64,000 nt of DNA from positions 47,437 through 111,436 of the forward strand of contig CAVPRS010000006.1 of NCBI GenBank assembly GCA_963707895.1. Reading direction: 5' to 3'. Position 1 is the first letter of the stretch. Every line of letters begins with the position of its first letter. The DNA comes from Fodinibacter sp963707895 (GTDB lineage Bacteria > Actinomycetota > Actinomycetes > Actinomycetales > Dermatophilaceae). Shown here in pieces: positions 7,762 to 16,036 of this stretch. The notes under the pieces were generated by a model. It did not search any database. It saw only the letters and a list, made by a program, of their open reading frames with translations, and was not told the origin of the DNA. Made by a program: the position numbers and the translations under genes.

Positions 7762-9126
7762 TCAGCCGCCGAGGTTGACCGGCTTGACGACGTCGGCGTA
7801 GATGAGCAGCAACGAGGCCCCGAGCAGCACCATCGACACCGTGTAGGCGATGGGCAACGCCTTCGCGACGTCGACGTAGCCCGGGTCGGGTCGGCCGCGC
7901 AGCTTGGCGATCTGCCGCTTGAGCCCCTCCCAGAGGGCCCCGGCCACGTGGCCACCGTCGAGCGGCAGCAGCGGGATGAGGTTGAACAGGAAGAGCATGA
8001 AGTTCAAGGCGGCGAGCAGCCCGACCAGGAACCAGACCTTGTCGGCGGCCGAGTCACCCACGAGGGAGTCGTACTTGCCGGTGCTGGCCTCGCCGGCGAC
8101 CCGGCCGACCCCGACCACGGACATCGGGCTGTCGACCTCGCGCTCGGCGCCGCCGAACGCGGCCTGCCACACGCCCACCATCCGCTCGGGCACGTGGACC
8201 AGGGCCTGTGCGGTGCCGCTCACGTAGCTCCACAGCATCCCCGGCACCGCGGTGACCGGCTGCGCCACGTAGGCCACCGGGGGCGAGGACCGGACGCCGA
8301 GGAAGCCGGCCTCGGTGGTGCGGGTGGTGCCGTCGGGGTCGGTGACGGGCACCCCGTCGGCGTCGAGCACCGGTACGACGTTGCGGATCGGGGTCGCGGT
8401 GACGGTGAGCTGCTTCCCGTCGCGCTCGAGCACGATCTGCACCGGCTCGTCGACCCGGGGGCGGATCAGCTCGCCGACGTCCTGGGTGTCGGCGACGGGC
8501 TGGCCGGCGATCGAGACGATGCGGTCACCCGGCTGCACCCCCGCGAGCAGCGCCGGCGTCTTCGGCTGGTCGGTGCACGTGGTCGCGTCGCCCGCCTCGG
8601 TGACCGGGACGACGCACCGCGAGACCGACGCCACGACGGCACCCGGCTGGGCGGTGGCCACGCCGTGGACGGTCACCACGAAGGTGAGCAGCACGACGCC
8701 GATGAGGAGGTTCATGAGGGGGCCGCCCATCATGACGAGCACCTTCTTGGGCACCGAGAGCCGGTAGAACACGCGGGCCTCGTCGCCAGGGCGCACCTCT
8801 TCCAGGCTCGCCGCGCGGGCCTCGTCGACGAGCTGGCTGAACCGGCCGGTGCTCGACACCCGCACCGTGCCGGGCCGGTCACCCGGCCGCGGCGGGAACA
8901 TGCCGATCATCCGGATGTAGCCGCCCAGCGGCACCACCTTGACGCCGTACTCGGTCTCACCGCGACGGCGCGACCACAGGGTGGGGCCGAAGCCGACCAT
9001 GTACTGGGTCACCCGCACGCCGAACCGCTTGGCCGGCAGGAGGTGACCGACCTCGTGCAACGCGATCGACGCAGCCACACCGGTGGCCATGAAGAGCACA
9101 CCGAGGACGAACGCGAGCGTGGACAT
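7762..9126 (-). CDS. rseP: RseP/Rip1-type site-2 zinc metalloprotease
   Basis: A 454-residue intramembrane protease that cuts membrane-bound substrates such as anti-sigma factors. Residues 1-25 form the first helix with the zinc motif HEVGH at about 25-29. A helix with MMGGPLMNLLIG follows near 140. A PDZ domain lies at about 195-290 (LLAGVQPGDRIVSIAGQPV), and the last helices carry FNLIPLLPLDGGH, the third zinc ligand region. The ATG at 9124-9126 follows TACCCT by 7 nt, consistent with a leaderless mRNA. It is the usual partner of dxr and ispG in actinobacteria. Identification is firm; its substrate here is unknown, although the ECF unit at 4.2-5.4 kb is a candidate. Confidence 0.94.
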   Translation of the reverse strand: MSTLAFVLGVLFMATGVAASIALHEVGHLLPAKRFGVRVTQYMVGFGPTLWSRRRGETEYGVKVVPLGGYIRMIGMFPPRPGDRPGTVRVSSTGRFSQLVDEARAASLEEVRPGDEARVFYRLSVPKKVLVMMGGPLMNLLIGVVLLTFVVTVHGVATAQPGAVVASVSRCVVPVTEAGDATTCTDQPKTPALLAGVQPGDRIVSIAGQPVADTQDVGELIRPRVDEPVQIVLERDGKQLTVTATPIRNVVPVLDADGVPVTDPDGTTRTTEAGFLGVRSSPPVAYVAQPVTAVPGMLWSYVSGTAQALVHVPERMVGVWQAAFGGAEREVDSPMSVVGVGRVAGEASTGKYDSLVGDSAADKVWFLVGLLAALNFMLFLFNLIPLLPLDGGHVAGALWEGLKRQIAKLRGRPDPGYVDVAKALPIAYTVSMVLLGASLLLIYADVVKPVNLGG

Positions 9127-9208
9127 GGGGTCTAGGGTACGTCGCCGTTCTGGGACAACCGTTCGGACCACGATGACGTGCCCGCAGGGATTAGGTGACC
9201 GCGCGCCC

Positions 9209-10393
9209 TCAGGCCCCCGTCGCGACCAACCGCTCGGCCTCGGCCCGGGCCCACGCGTCCGCCCCGAGCACGCCGGCCAGGCTGGTCGCGTCGCCCTCGT
9301 GGCCCGCATGGGCCTCGACCACGCGCGCCACGGTGTCGACGATGTCGGTGAAGGCGATCGTGCCGTCGTGGAACGCGTCGACACAGACCTCGTTGGCGGC
9401 GTTGTAGACCGCGGGGAAGGTGCCGCCGGCGGCTCCGACCTGGCGGGCCAGGCGCACCGCCGGGAAGGCCTCGTCGTCGAGCGGGTGGAACTCCCACGTC
9501 TGCGCCGTGGTCCAGTCGCAGGGCACGTCGACGTCCTCGAGCCGCTCGGGCCAGGACAGACCGAGCGCGATCGGCACGAGCATCCGCGGCGGGCCGAGCT
9601 GCGCGATCGTCGAGCCGTCGTGGAACTCGACCATCGAGTGGATCTGCTGCTGCGGGTGCACCACGACGTCGATCCGGTCGAACGGGATGTCGAAGAGCAG
9701 GTGCGCCTCGATCACCTCGAGCCCCTTGTTGACCAGGGTCGCCGAGTTGGTCGTGATGACCCGGCCCATCGCGAAGTTGGGGTGCGCCAGCGCCTGCTGC
9801 GGGGTCACGTCGGCGAGCTCGGCCCGGGTGCGCCCGCGGAACGGGCCACCGCTGGCCGTCACGACCAGGCGCCGGACCTCCGAGCCGCGTCCACCACGCA
9901 GGCTCTGTGCGATGGCGCTGTGCTCCGAGTCGACCGGTACCAGCTGGTCGGGCCCGGCCGCGGCCTTGACCAACGAGCCGCCGATGATGAGCGACTCCTT
10001 GTTGGCGAGCGCGAGCACCGAGCCGGCCGCGAGCGCGGCCAGGGTCGGGCGCAGCCCGATCGAGCCGGTGACCCCGTTGAGCACGACGTCGGCCCCGCAC
10101 CCGGCGGCGACCGTCGCGGCGTCCTCACCCACCACCACCTCCGGCGCGTATGCCGTGACGCCGGCGTCGGCGGCCGCCTGCGCCACCGCGGCCCGGACCT
10201 CCTCGGCCGAACCGCGGGCGGCGGCGACGAGCGGCACCCGGAACTCGACCGCCTGCCGCGCGAGCAGCCCGAGGTTGCCGCCCGCGCTGAGCGCGACGAT
10301 CGTGAAGCGCCCGGGGTGTGCGCTCACCACCTCGAGGGCCTGGGTGCCGATCGAGCCGGTGGAGCCGAGGACGGCGACGCTGCGTGTGGTCAC
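9209..10393 (-). CDS. dxr: 1-deoxy-D-xylulose-5-phosphate reductoisomerase
   Basis: A 394-residue NADPH-dependent enzyme producing MEP in isoprenoid synthesis. The NADPH fold begins VAVLGSTGSIG at residue 6. The linker has ALANKESLIIGG, the metal and substrate region VPVDSEHSAIAQ is present, and TASGGPFRGR and PNFAMGRVITTNSATL follow. The length is standard. The GTG start at 10391-10393 has GACAAT exactly 6 nt upstream, suggesting leaderless transcription. rseP begins 83 bp downstream on the same strand. Confidence 0.96.
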   Translation of the reverse strand: MTTRSVAVLGSTGSIGTQALEVVSAHPGRFTIVALSAGGNLGLLARQAVEFRVPLVAAARGSAEEVRAAVAQAAADAGVTAYAPEVVVGEDAATVAAGCGADVVLNGVTGSIGLRPTLAALAAGSVLALANKESLIIGGSLVKAAAGPDQLVPVDSEHSAIAQSLRGGRGSEVRRLVVTASGGPFRGRTRAELADVTPQQALAHPNFAMGRVITTNSATLVNKGLEVIEAHLLFDIPFDRIDVVVHPQQQIHSMVEFHDGSTIAQLGPPRMLVPIALGLSWPERLEDVDVPCDWTTAQTWEFHPLDDEAFPAVRLARQVGAAGGTFPAVYNAANEVCVDAFHDGTIAFTDIVDTVARVVEAHAGHEGDATSLAGVLGADAWARAEAERLVATGA

Positions 10394-10403
10394 GGTGCCA
10401 TTG

Positions 10404-10751
10404 TCAGCGGTCGACGACGGTCACGTGGAAGCGGGGGTGCGACAGGGCGACCTCACCGAGCAGCCCGCTCAGCCCCGCGAAGGCGAACGGGTCGTCGCGG
10501 GAGAGGTCGGCCACCCCGTCGACGACCAGCTCCCACTCCCCCTCCGCGGTCCGCGCGAGGTGACCGAGGCAGTCGGCGAGGGCGTCGAGGTTGCCCCCGA
10601 ACCAGGCGGGGAAGTCCAGGGCGTCCGCGAACGCGGCGAGGGTGGCCTCCTTGGTGGGGCCGGCGTGCACGACGTGCACCTCGCGCCCCTCCTCCAGGGC
10701 GTCGGCGACGAGGCCGTCGACGTCGGTGTGCGGACCCAGGTGGCGGATCAT
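10404..10751 (-). CDS. barstar-family ribonuclease inhibitor
   Basis: A 115-residue acidic protein of the barstar fold. The core motif FPAWFGGNLDALADCLGHL at about 48-66 matches the barnase-binding helix of barstars, and a preceding beta-alpha unit reads REVHVVHAGPTKEATLAAFA. Barstars bind and neutralise barnase-type RNases in the cytoplasm. The start ATG overlaps the stop of the upstream RNase gene by 4 bp (ATGA), so toxin and inhibitor are made together. It lies 10 bp before the dxr start. The pairing with an adjacent RNase makes an immunity role much more likely than for orphan barstars. Confidence 0.88.
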   Translation of the reverse strand: MIRHLGPHTDVDGLVADALEEGREVHVVHAGPTKEATLAAFADALDFPAWFGGNLDALADCLGHLARTAEGEWELVVDGVADLSRDDPFAFAGLSGLLGEVALSHPRFHVTVVDR

Positions 10752-11246
10752 CGTCCCTCCTCGATCTGGCGGAACGACGCGTAGTGGTCGGTGGTCCAGT
10801 ACAGGTCCCCGTCGGCGCCGGCCACGATGCGGCGTGGGCCCCGGTCGCCCTCTCCGGGTGTCTCGACGGTGTACTCACGGTAGTAGGCGCTCGGCCGGCG
10901 GGGCAGCTCACGCTCGCGGTTGCCGAACCGTGCCCCCGTCCTCGTCGTAGGGGAACGGGCCACCGGCCCGGATGAGGGCGAGCGTGGTGTCCGCCTCGTC
11001 GGGCAGGGCGCTCTCGGCGACCCTGGGCAGGCCGGAGTCCGGTGTGCCGTGGCCGCTCGGCACGGCGATGCTGCTCCCGGTCGCCGTCGGCAGCGCTCCC
11101 GACGGACCGGCGGCCGCGTCATCCGCCGCACCGGTGCGGCTCAGGGCGACGGCCAGCAGGACCAGCCCGAGCACGACCAGCGCGACCACGGCCAGGACCA
11201 GCGGCGACGCGCCGGAGCGGCTCCGGGAGGAGTCGGTGGACGGCAC
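10748..11246 (-). pseudogene. membrane-anchored barnase-type ribonuclease, apparent frameshift near 10925
   Basis: This guanyl-specific RNase gene is split over two frames. The first part has a short charged start, a hydrophobic segment at about 12-33 (PLVLAVVALVVLGLVLLAVA), a Ser/Ala/Gly linker and RVAESALPDEADTTLALIR. After PFPYDEDGG the fold continues only in another frame: RFGNRERELP, YYREYTVETPG, GPRRIV, YWTTDHYASF. Those supply the barnase catalytic Glu, Arg and His. A run of five G near 10933-10938 would restore the frame if it had four. The GTG start has GACAAT 6 nt upstream. The product would be an exported or membrane-tethered RNase paired with the coupled barstar. Sequencing error at the homopolymer is the simplest reading. 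Confidence 0.8.
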
Positions 11247-11260
11247 CGGGCCATTGTCCG

Positions 11261-12325
11261 TCAGACGGTGAAGACCCGCTCCTCGATGAGGCGCTCGGTG
11301 ACCACCTGGGCCTGGGGGTAGAAGCGACCGTGCTCGAAGTCCTTCTGCAGCTCGAGCTCGACCTGGCCCTGGCCGCTGCGGTTCTTCTCGATGGTGACCA
11401 CGGCCCAGCGGCGGAACCGCCGGATGCTGCCCAGGTCGTAGACGAGGTGCTCGCGCGAGACGATGTTCTCCTTGCTCGACAGGATCATCACGAGGTCGGC
11501 CTCGTAGGCCAGGGCCGAGGAGCCACGCAGGTCGCGGGTGCGCATCCGGTGGCCGGAGCCGAGCGACTCGCGGTCGGCGGCCGAGATGCACACGATGGGG
11601 CACCCGAGCTCGAGCGACATGTCCTTGAGCATCTCGGTGACGATGGTGACCCGCGAGGACTCGTCGCCGGAGTGGCCGCGCAGCGGCATCTTCTGCAGGT
11701 AGTCGATGAGCACGATCGGGGGCTCGCCGACCTCCTCGGCCACCTCGGTGACCACCCGCGCGACCTCGTCGGGGGTGGTGTCCTTGCCCGACTCGTGGAG
11801 CTGGAGGCGTCCGGAGTACTGCTGCACCGCCTCGAGCCCGTCGAAGCCGTAGGGGACCCGGGCGAGGGCGTCGGCGAGGCCACGGCGGTCGGGGTCCTCG
11901 GCCTCGAACACCGCGCGCACCGTGTGCACGTCGGCGGCCGAGGCGGGATGCTGACCCGCCGCGACCGCGGACGAGGCCGCCTCGAGGGAGAGCAGGCGCT
12001 GCACCAGGCTCTGTGCGTGGTGCTCGAAGGAGAACACGACACCGTGCCGCCCGGCCGCGACGGCGTTGCGCACCATCTGCACGGCCATCGTCGTCTTGCC
12101 CGAGCCCTCGTTGCCGCCGAGCAGCACCAGCTCACCCGAGCGCAGGCCGCCGTCGAGGGTCGAGTCGAGCAGGTCGAAGCCGGTCGGCCAGACCTGCGCC
12201 CCCGGTCGTGCACCGCGCTTGAGCGACTGGTCGGTGCTGTCGAGCAGCGACTTCACCGTCTGGCGGCTGTCGGGCCGGTGCGACCTGCTGGACGCGTCGC
12301 TCTGGGTGCTCGAGATCATGGGCAC
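11261..12325 (-). CDS. stand-alone DnaB-type RecA-fold ATPase
   Basis: A 354-residue protein resembling only the C-terminal ATPase half of the replicative helicase DnaB. After about 45 variable residues come WPTGFDLLDSTLDGGLRSGE, a Walker A GGNEGSGKTT (about 70-79), FSFEHHAQSLVQRLL, a Walker B-like IVLIDYLQKM near 200, the sensor segment IVCISAADRESLGSG and an arginine-finger-like RDLRGSSALAYEADLVM. There is no DnaB N-terminal domain. It could be a KaiC/RadA-like regulator or an accessory helicase. The start could be GTG 12323-12325 or the ATG two codons later. It is 14 bp upstream of the RNase gene, and the gabD terminator hairpin lies behind it. Confidence 0.78.
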   Translation of the reverse strand: MPMISSTQSDASSRSHRPDSRQTVKSLLDSTDQSLKRGARPGAQVWPTGFDLLDSTLDGGLRSGELVLLGGNEGSGKTTMAVQMVRNAVAAGRHGVVFSFEHHAQSLVQRLLSLEAASSAVAAGQHPASAADVHTVRAVFEAEDPDRRGLADALARVPYGFDGLEAVQQYSGRLQLHESGKDTTPDEVARVVTEVAEEVGEPPIVLIDYLQKMPLRGHSGDESSRVTIVTEMLKDMSLELGCPIVCISAADRESLGSGHRMRTRDLRGSSALAYEADLVMILSSKENIVSREHLVYDLGSIRRFRRWAVVTIEKNRSGQGQVELELQKDFEHGRFYPQAQVVTERLIEERVFTV

Positions 12326-12350
12326 AAGTGCACCATCCCCCGCAGCGCCG

Positions 12351-12378
12351 TGCCACGGGTTCGCGAGAACCCGTGGCA
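12351..12378 (-). terminator. hairpin terminator after gabD
   Basis: TGCCACGGGTT and AACCCGTGGCA form a perfect 11-bp stem with a 6-nt loop, starting 8 bp after the gabD stop codon. No U-tract follows, as is common for high-G+C actinobacterial terminators. Confidence 0.7.
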
Positions 12379-12386
12379 GGGCGAGG

Positions 12387-13847
12387 TCACAAGGCGATAC
12401 CGACGTACTTGGTCTCGAGGTACTCGTCGATGCCCTCGAAACCGCCCTCGCGGCCGAATCCGGACTGCTTCACGCCACCGAACGGGGCGGCCGGGTTCGA
12501 CACGATGCCGGTGTTGATGCCGATCATCCCGAACTCCATCGCCTCGGACACCCGGATCACCCGGGTCTGGTCGTTGGTGTAGACGTAGCCCACGAGGCCG
12601 TACTCGGTCCCGTTGGCCTTCGCCACGGCATCCGCGTCGTCGGTGAAGGTGCTCACCGGAGCGACCGGGCCGAAGATCTCCTCGGTCAGGCAGCGGCTGT
12701 CGGCGGCCACGTCGGTGAGCACGGTCGGCTGGTAGAACCAGCCACGGCCCGGCACCGGTCCCCCGCCGGTGAGCACCGTCGCGCCCTTGGCCACGGCGTC
12801 CTGCACGAGCTCGTCGACGCCGTCGCGGGCCTTCGACGTGATGAGCGGGCCGACGTCGACGCCCTTCTTCGTGCCCTTGCCGACCGTGAGCGCGCCCATC
12901 CGGGCGGCGAGCTTGGTGGAGAACTCCTCGGCCAGCGACTCGTGCACGAAGAACCGGTTCGCAGCGGTGCAGGCCTCACCGATGTTGCGCATCTTGGCGA
13001 GCATGGCGCCGTCGACGGCGGCGTCGACGTCGGCGTCCTCGAAGACGAGGAACGGGGCGTTGCCGCCGAGCTCCATCGACAGTCGGAGCAGCTGCTCGGC
13101 CGACTGCTCGACCAGCTTCTTGCCCACGGCCGTCGACCCGGTGAAGGTGAGCTTGCGCAGCCGCTCGTCACGGATGACGGGCTCGCACACCGCACCGGAG
13201 TGCGTCGTGGTGACGACGTTGAGCACGCCGTCGGGCAGCCCCGACTCCTGCATCACCTCGGCGAGCAGCAGCATGGTCAGCGGCGTCTCGTGGGCGGGCT
13301 TGACGACCATCGTGCAGCCCGCCGCGACGGCCGGGCCGATCTTGCGCGTGCCCATGGCCAGCGGGAAGTTCCACGGCGTGATCATCAGGGTCGGGCCGAC
13401 CGGCTGCTTCATGGTGAGCAGCCGGGAGGCGCCGTTGGGCGCGACCGAGTAGCGCCCGGAGATGCGCACGGCCTCCTCGGCGAACCAGCGGAAGAACTCG
13501 GCGCCGTAGGTGACCTCTCCCCTGGCCTCGGCGACGGTCTTGCCCATCTCGAGGGTCATCAGGGTGGCGAACTCGTCGGCGCGCGCGGTGATGGTCTCGA
13601 ACGCCCGCCGCAGGATCTCGCTGCGGTCGCGCGGCGGGGTGGCCGCCCAGCCGGCCTGCGCCTCGTGGGCCGCGGCGAGGGCGGCCAGGCCGTCCTCGGG
13701 CGTGGCATCGGCGCAGGTGGTCAGCGTGGCGCCACTGCTCGGGTCGTGCACGTCGAAGCGCTCCCCGCCGCTCGCCTCGCGCCACTCGCCGCCGATGAGC
13801 AGCCGGGTGGGCACGGAGCCGATGAGGGACTTCTGGGTGATCGCCAT
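12387..13847 (-). CDS. gabD: NAD(P)-dependent succinate-semialdehyde dehydrogenase
   Basis: A 486-residue aldehyde dehydrogenase oxidising succinate semialdehyde to succinate, the last step of GABA and putrescine breakdown. Visible marks are the cofactor region TPWNFPLAMGTRKIGPA, FTGSTAVGKKL, the general base in MELGGNAPFLVFEDAD, the catalytic Cys in GEACTAANRFFV, and EEIFGPVAPVSTF. The length fits the SSADH class. A TAGGCT -10 at about 13912-13917 and a GAAGGAAC Shine-Dalgarno before the ATG imply a leader of about 60 nt. It closes the minus-strand polyamine block and is followed by a hairpin terminator. The substrate is inferred from similarity plus the putrescine context. Confidence 0.9.
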   Translation of the reverse strand: MAITQKSLIGSVPTRLLIGGEWREASGGERFDVHDPSSGATLTTCADATPEDGLAALAAAHEAQAGWAATPPRDRSEILRRAFETITARADEFATLMTLEMGKTVAEARGEVTYGAEFFRWFAEEAVRISGRYSVAPNGASRLLTMKQPVGPTLMITPWNFPLAMGTRKIGPAVAAGCTMVVKPAHETPLTMLLLAEVMQESGLPDGVLNVVTTTHSGAVCEPVIRDERLRKLTFTGSTAVGKKLVEQSAEQLLRLSMELGGNAPFLVFEDADVDAAVDGAMLAKMRNIGEACTAANRFFVHESLAEEFSTKLAARMGALTVGKGTKKGVDVGPLITSKARDGVDELVQDAVAKGATVLTGGGPVPGRGWFYQPTVLTDVAADSRCLTEEIFGPVAPVSTFTDDADAVAKANGTEYGLVGYVYTNDQTRVIRVSEAMEFGMIGINTGIVSNPAAPFGGVKQSGFGREGGFEGIDEYLETKYVGIAL

Positions 13848-13925
13848 GGTCGTTCCTTCGTGTGCTGCGCCGATCGGATGCCTGCCGGCGCGAGTCGTGC
13901 GGGTCTCGTCGAGCCTAGAACGGCG

Positions 13926-15209
13926 TCAGCGGTCCTCGAGGCCCCAGGGCGAGCCGTAGCCCTCGGGCTTCGGCGCGGCCAGCAGGTCGAGGAACGGCAC
14001 GGCGTCGAACGCCTCGGGGCCGAGCACGCCGGCGCCCGACCAGGTACCGGCCGCGAGCAGCTCGAGGGCCACGACCGGGTTGACGGCCGTCTGCCACACG
14101 ACGCACTGCGCGTCGTAGTCGCGCATCGTGTCGGCGTTGTCGGACACGTGGTAGAGGTAGGTGCGGCGGGGCCGGCCGTCCTTGCCGGTGCCGGTGACCC
14201 ACAGCCCGGCGCACGTCCTGCCCTCCATCCGCGGGCCGATCGTGGCGGGGTCCGGCAGTACCGCGGCCACGACGTCGCGGGGGCTCACCTGCACGCCCTT
14301 GACGGTGACGGGGTCGGTGCCGTCGAGCCCGAGCGTGTGCAGCGTGCGCAGGATCGAGATCATCTCCTCGCCCAGGCCGTACTTGAAGGTGACCTTGTCG
14401 GCCTCGACCCAGCGCGGCATGAGGAGCACCTCCTCGTGCTCGACGTGCACGCACTCGACCGGGCCGATCCCACCGGGGAAGTCGAAGACCTCCGGCTCCG
14501 CGAACGGCGGCAGCGTGTAGAAGCCGGCCTCGACGTCGTAGGCGCCGTCGGCACCAACGGCCTTCTCGCGCTCCCACACCACGGGTGGGTTGAGGCACTC
14601 CTCGATGATCGTCCACATCGAGAACCCCGGCGCGAAGACCTCGTTGCCCTCCTCGTCGCGGATGACGAGGTTGGCACCGTCGCGGGTGCCGAGCTCGTCG
14701 ATGTGGCTGAAGAGGTGGTCGGCGGCGTACCGGGCGAACACGTCGGACAGTCCCGGCTCGACCCCGATGCCGACCAGGGCCAGCCGGCCGTCGGCCTCCC
14801 ACTGCCCCGCCTGCGCCAGCTGGTCGTCGCCGAGCTTGACGCCGACCTTGGCGTAGGGCTCGCTCGGGTGCCGGCTGGACAGGCTCATCGCCATGTCGAG
14901 GTAGTCGGCACCGGCCGCCTTCGCGCCCTCGAAGATCGAGAGGACGAACCGCGGGTCGACCGCGTTGAAGACGTGCGTGGCACCCACCTCGCGGGCGAGC
15001 GCGGCGACGGCACCGGCATCCGAGGCGTCGACCCGGGCCGCGCGGAAGCGCGACTCGCCCTCGTTGCGCGAGGTCACCGCGTCAACGGTGTGCTGCGCGC
15101 GGGAGAGGTCGTAGTCGGCCACCACCCAGGACTCGAAGAAGGGACGTTCGGCGGCGATCCGGGCAGCGGCGTCGCCGACGCCGCCCGCTCCGACCATCAG
15201 GACGTGCAC
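13926..15209 (-). CDS. saccharopine dehydrogenase-family oxidoreductase
   Basis: A 427-residue protein starting with a Rossmann loop (VLMVGAGGVGDAAARIA). The family signatures THVFNAVDPRFVLSIFEGA and YLDMAMS follow at about 75-110. The C-terminal half has GIGVEPGLSDVFARYAADH, TIIEECLNPPVVWE and DYDAQCVVWQTAVNPVVAL. The family reduces or oxidises secondary amines such as saccharopine or carboxynorspermidine; a role on a polyamine or lysine-derived intermediate is suggested by the surrounding pot genes but is not shown. The start is GTG at 15207-15209 with GAGAGG upstream. It lies 31 bp behind the permease gene potC. Confidence 0.85.
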   Translation of the reverse strand: MHVLMVGAGGVGDAAARIAAERPFFESWVVADYDLSRAQHTVDAVTSRNEGESRFRAARVDASDAGAVAALAREVGATHVFNAVDPRFVLSIFEGAKAAGADYLDMAMSLSSRHPSEPYAKVGVKLGDDQLAQAGQWEADGRLALVGIGVEPGLSDVFARYAADHLFSHIDELGTRDGANLVIRDEEGNEVFAPGFSMWTIIEECLNPPVVWEREKAVGADGAYDVEAGFYTLPPFAEPEVFDFPGGIGPVECVHVEHEEVLLMPRWVEADKVTFKYGLGEEMISILRTLHTLGLDGTDPVTVKGVQVSPRDVVAAVLPDPATIGPRMEGRTCAGLWVTGTGKDGRPRRTYLYHVSDNADTMRDYDAQCVVWQTAVNPVVALELLAAGTWSGAGVLGPEAFDAVPFLDLLAAPKPEGYGSPWGLEDR

Positions 15210-15240
15210 GGGGTACCTCTCGGTGGTGGTGTGGGTGTGG

Positions 15241-16035
15241 TCAGGCCGCGGCGCGGGCGCGCCGGTTCTGGAAGACCTGGCCGACGACGACGACGAAGAG
15301 CGCGATGAGGAACATCATCGTGCCGATCACGTTGACCTGCACCGGTGCACCGCGTTGGGCGGCGCCCCAGACGTACATGGGGAACGTGATCGAGCTGGGG
15401 CTCGCGTTGAAGTTGGTGATGATGTAGTCGTCGAAGCTGAGCGAGAACGCCAGCAGCGCACCGGCGAAGATGCCGGGAGCGGCCAGCGGGAACGTGACCC
15501 GCATGAAGGTCTGCGTCGCGTTGGCCCCGAGGTCGGCGGCCGCCTCCTCGAGGCGCGGGTCGAGGGTCGCCACCCGTGCCTTGACGGCGACGACGACGAA
15601 CGAGATGCAGAACATGATGTGCGCGATGGTGACCGCGGTGCGGCCGGCCGGCACGCCCATCATGAGGAACAGGGTCAGCAGGCTCGAGCCCATGACGACC
15701 TCGGGGGTCGCCATCGGCATGAAGATGAGCAGGTTGGTCGCCGAGCGGGCCCGGAACCGGTAGCGGCCGAGGGCGAAGGCGATGGCCGTGCCCAGGATGG
15801 TCGCCACGACCGAGGCGATCAGCCCGATCTGCAGCGAGAGGCCGAGCGACTCGCAGATGCCCTGGGCACCGCACGGGTGCTGCCACGCGTCGGCCGAGAA
15901 CGCCTGCCACGTGTAGTTGTAGCGGCCGACCGGGTCGTTGAACGAGAACAGCGCCACGACCAGGTTGGGAACCAGCATGTAGATGAGCACGGCCACTGCG
16001 ACGAGCAGCAGCAGGTTGCGTCGGAGCCACTTCAT
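15241..16035 (-). CDS. potC: polyamine ABC transporter permease, PotC type
   Basis: A 264-residue inner-membrane permease with six predicted helices. The first is LLLLVAVAVLIYMLVPNLVV. The EAA loop that docks to the ATPase reads LEEAAADLGANATQTFMRVTFPLAAPG at about 155-180. Its length and the DPVGRYNYTWQAFS periplasmic segment match PotC/PotI permeases of spermidine/putrescine importers. It abuts potB with a 1-bp gap, and potA and potD precede it, giving a complete importer potD-potA-potB-potC in transcription order. The exact polyamine taken up is inferred from the catabolic neighbours. Confidence 0.88.
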   Translation of the reverse strand: MKWLRRNLLLLVAVAVLIYMLVPNLVVALFSFNDPVGRYNYTWQAFSADAWQHPCGAQGICESLGLSLQIGLIASVVATILGTAIAFALGRYRFRARSATNLLIFMPMATPEVVMGSSLLTLFLMMGVPAGRTAVTIAHIMFCISFVVVAVKARVATLDPRLEEAAADLGANATQTFMRVTFPLAAPGIFAGALLAFSLSFDDYIITNFNASPSSITFPMYVWGAAQRGAPVQVNVIGTMMFLIALFVVVVGQVFQNRRARAAA

Positions 16036-16036
16036 C

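Noticed and set aside
12066..15308. Plus-strand open frame of over 1000 codons
   Set aside because: It runs antisense to the dnaB-like, gabD and saccharopine-dehydrogenase-like genes and reads as Arg/Gly/His/Val-rich sequence without any domain; long antisense frames are expected at this G+C content.
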